DNA of 64,000 nt. Source: Bowmanella pacifica (GTDB lineage Bacteria; Pseudomonadota; Gammaproteobacteria; Enterobacterales; Alteromonadaceae). The stretch spans positions 434,001 through 498,000 of the forward strand of contig NZ_BMLS01000001.1 in assembly GCF_014645355.1 (NCBI RefSeq), in the 5' to 3' direction. The notes under the pieces were generated by a model, which saw only the letters and a program-made list of their open reading frames with translations, was not told the DNA's origin and did no database searches. Both the position numbers and the translations under genes were made by a program. Positions 62,246 to 64,000 of this stretch are shown piece after piece. Position 1 is the first letter of the stretch; each line of letters starts with the position of its first letter.

Positions 62246-64000
62246 CTAGAAATGATAATTTAGCTCTACCCCAAGCTGACGAGCTTCGCCACGCAATTCG
62301 GTAACCGCTGACAGGGCAGCAATGGAATCGAAGCGCAGTTCATAATATTCACGATTAAAAAGATTTTTTCCCCACAGGGCCACTTCCCAGCTTTCATTGG
62401 ACTGATAAGCCAGGCGGGCATGCCAGAGGCTATAGCCCGGTTGCTGCAGATAAGGATTTTCATTCTGGTCAAAGTAAAAAGATGACTGATAGTCAAAGCC
62501 AAGCTGCATTAACATCCGCCCACCTGCCAGGTTCATCTCATATTGGGCCAAGCCACTGATATTCCACTTGGAGGCAAAGGGCAGTTGAGTATCAGCAACA
62601 TAGATATCACCCTGCCGGTATTCCCCCAATTTGGCTTTAGGTAAGTAGCCCAGATTCACATCCAGCATAAACTGACTAAAGGGCGTATACGCCAGGCTTA
62701 GCTCCACACCATGGATTTGTGAATCACCAGCATTTTTCAACACATGATAAGGGCTTAACCCCGTGGTTTGATTCACAAATACTTGTTGATCCTGATAGCG
62801 ATACCAGAAAGCCGCCAGATCCAGGTTGGTATTCCAATCAGGTAGCTGCAACCTGGCTCCCACTTCCCACGCATTTAACCGCTCAGGTGCATACTCCGAA
62901 TCTGCGGCTTGCTCGGCACTGGTCGAATACCCGCCGTTATAACCGCCACTTTTATATCCCCGCGAGTAGCTATAGTAGAGGCTGGTTTGCGCCGACAGCT
63001 TTTGCACCAGCGCCAGCTTGCCCGACCATTCTCCATCGTCCACTTCACCGCGAATATCCCACAAAGAGGGTATATAGGTCCCTTCCACATCCAAATCACT
63101 CAGTGCCCGGTATGCTGTACTTTCATCGGTAAAGCGCAGGCCTGCGGTTAGAATCCATTGTGGATTCAGATGATAATCAACCTGACTGTAGGCCGAGAGT
63201 GAGCGCGTATCTAACTGGTTATGATAAAAAAACTGTGCAGCATTGGCCGCCAGGCTGGGGATAACTCGAAAATCGCGAAATAAATCCAGATCGCTGTTTT
63301 GCTTAAGTCGCTCATCCAGATAAAACAGGCCCATCTGCCAAAAGCTTTGCTCGCCCTGACGGCTTAAACTCAACTCCTGACTAAAAAATTCACTACTGGA
63401 GCCCAGGCTACCTTCAATAAAGTTACCCGGCCCGTCCGAGTCAAAGGAGTGAAAACGCTCAAGATCCTTATAGGCAGTAATGGCCGTCAAGCGCCAAACC
63501 CGATCAATCTGCCACTGCAATTGCACACTGCTTCCCCAGCTATCTGTGTCATGGCGCTTATCTGCGGTATCAGCCTCGGTGTGCCAAAAATCGTCGGTAT
63601 CGGGGGCGAAACCAAAACTGTCAACACAGCCCCGATTCCCCACTTCAGCTGGTGAGCATAGTTCGCCACTCAGCGGATCTTTGAGAATACCTGCACTGTA
63701 CACCGGCTTAGGCGCCCCGCGCCAATCTTCCGAGTACAACTTGAAAAGTACAGACAGAGTGTCCCACTCGCTGTTCACCAAAAAGCGCAGACTATTTTGC
63801 CGCATCCCTCCGTCCTGGCCATTCACATCGAGATTATGCATAGAAAAGTCATAATCCACATGATTCACCGCCAAACGGGCTGCGGTATGCTCGGCTAATG
63901 GCACATTGAGCGCGCCTTGAACTCGCTGATAATCGTGCTCGGCTAGCGATATACCGGCATAACCACCAAACTCAGATTCAGGCATTCTGGAGGAGATAAG
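62246..64000 (-). CDS. TonB-dependent receptor, 5' end cut by window edge
   Basis: Partial: the frame is open to the right edge (LISSR precedes the ATG at 63985), so signal peptide, TonB box and plug are outside. The visible 584 residues are barrel strands (GGYAGISLAEHDYQRVQGAL, ITAYKDLERFHSF, SYSRGYKSGGYNGGY, LNAWEVGARLQL), with the C-terminal NLFNREYYELR and ending LGVELNYHF with terminal Phe. The RGYKSGGYN motif is typical of TBDRs in the sphingomonad/alteromonad carbohydrate or aromatic group. The substrate is unknown. Confidence 0.9.
   Translation of the reverse strand, partial: LISSRMPESEFGGYAGISLAEHDYQRVQGALNVPLAEHTAARLAVNHVDYDFSMHNLDVNGQDGGMRQNSLRFLVNSEWDTLSVLFKLYSEDWRGAPKPVYSAGILKDPLSGELCSPAEVGNRGCVDSFGFAPDTDDFWHTEADTADKRHDTDSWGSSVQLQWQIDRVWRLTAITAYKDLERFHSFDSDGPGNFIEGSLGSSSEFFSQELSLSRQGEQSFWQMGLFYLDERLKQNSDLDLFRDFRVIPSLAANAAQFFYHNQLDTRSLSAYSQVDYHLNPQWILTAGLRFTDESTAYRALSDLDVEGTYIPSLWDIRGEVDDGEWSGKLALVQKLSAQTSLYYSYSRGYKSGGYNGGYSTSAEQAADSEYAPERLNAWEVGARLQLPDWNTNLDLAAFWYRYQDQQVFVNQTTGLSPYHVLKNAGDSQIHGVELSLAYTPFSQFMLDVNLGYLPKAKLGEYRQGDIYVADTQLPFASKWNISGLAQYEMNLAGGRMLMQLGFDYQSSFYFDQNENPYLQQPGYSLWHARLAYQSNESWEVALWGKNLFNREYYELRFDSIAALSAVTELRGEARQLGVELNYHF

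Overview
The window looks like chromosomal DNA from a free-living, probably marine or aquatic gammaproteobacterium close to the Alteromonadaceae. This is inferred from gene content: five TonB-dependent receptors (TBDRs), a poly(3-hydroxybutyrate) depolymerase, a cyanide-insensitive-type bd oxidase, DUF3718, DUF3019 and DUF4382 proteins, and a LacI-controlled sugar regulon of the kind known from Alteromonadales. No rRNA, tRNA, CRISPR array, intact insertion sequence or prophage was seen. Genes are dense, and most gaps carry recognisable operators, Fur-like boxes or terminators.

Layout. 1-6 kb: partial PHB depolymerase, GNAT acetyltransferase, SF1 helicase with a degenerate nuclease-like C-terminus, maltose-type O-acetyltransferase. 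6-12.5 kb: Fur-controlled siderophore receptor diverging from a GbsR/MarR-type regulator, then cydAB of the CIO type and an SDR protein. 12.5-13.2 kb: a cluster of intergenic repeats. 13.2-20.5 kb (minus strand): DUF4382 lipoprotein, a DUF4198/DUF2271/PepSY-helix cluster, an MFS transporter and an iron-type TBDR with a Fur-like box.

20.6-37 kb is an alpha-mannan or mannoprotein utilisation regulon. It holds a TBDR, a six-gene minus-strand operon and a divergent LacI-type regulator. The operon encodes two GH92 mannosidases, an MFS sugar transporter, a PfkB fructokinase, an AGE-family mannose isomerase and a basic-secretory-protein lipoprotein. Four copies of a 12-bp palindrome (TGGAACGTTCCA, one imperfect) lie in front of the TBDR, the lipoprotein gene and the GH92/LacI divergence. 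One GH92 keeps the general-acid Glu (NEPS) and the other has Gln (NQPS), the change reported for mannose-1-phosphate 'uncapping' enzymes. Mannose would enter through the MFS protein and be converted to fructose and then fructose-6-phosphate.

37-50.5 kb: TSUP permease, double-SH3 protein, outer-membrane barrel, FTR1-type iron permease with a cytochrome c domain, and a DUF5009 membrane protein. These are followed by a seven-gene minus-strand export operon: a 33-codon micro-ORF, HlyD-type adaptor, ABC ATPase, two FtsX/MacB permeases, NtrC-type regulator and NtrY-like kinase. A good sigma-54 promoter and two tandem CTGTCCGCGGACAG-type palindromes precede it, so the regulator probably activates its own operon.

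50.5-64 kb: DUF3718 protein, branched-chain aminotransferase, a Fur-box-plus-terminator unit that may be an iron-responsive small RNA, and a MipA/OmpV-DUF3019-response regulator-kinase operon. The end holds a cyclophilin, a TBDR, a diguanylate cyclase, an unrecognised membrane protein, a HAD phosphatase and a TBDR cut by the window edge.
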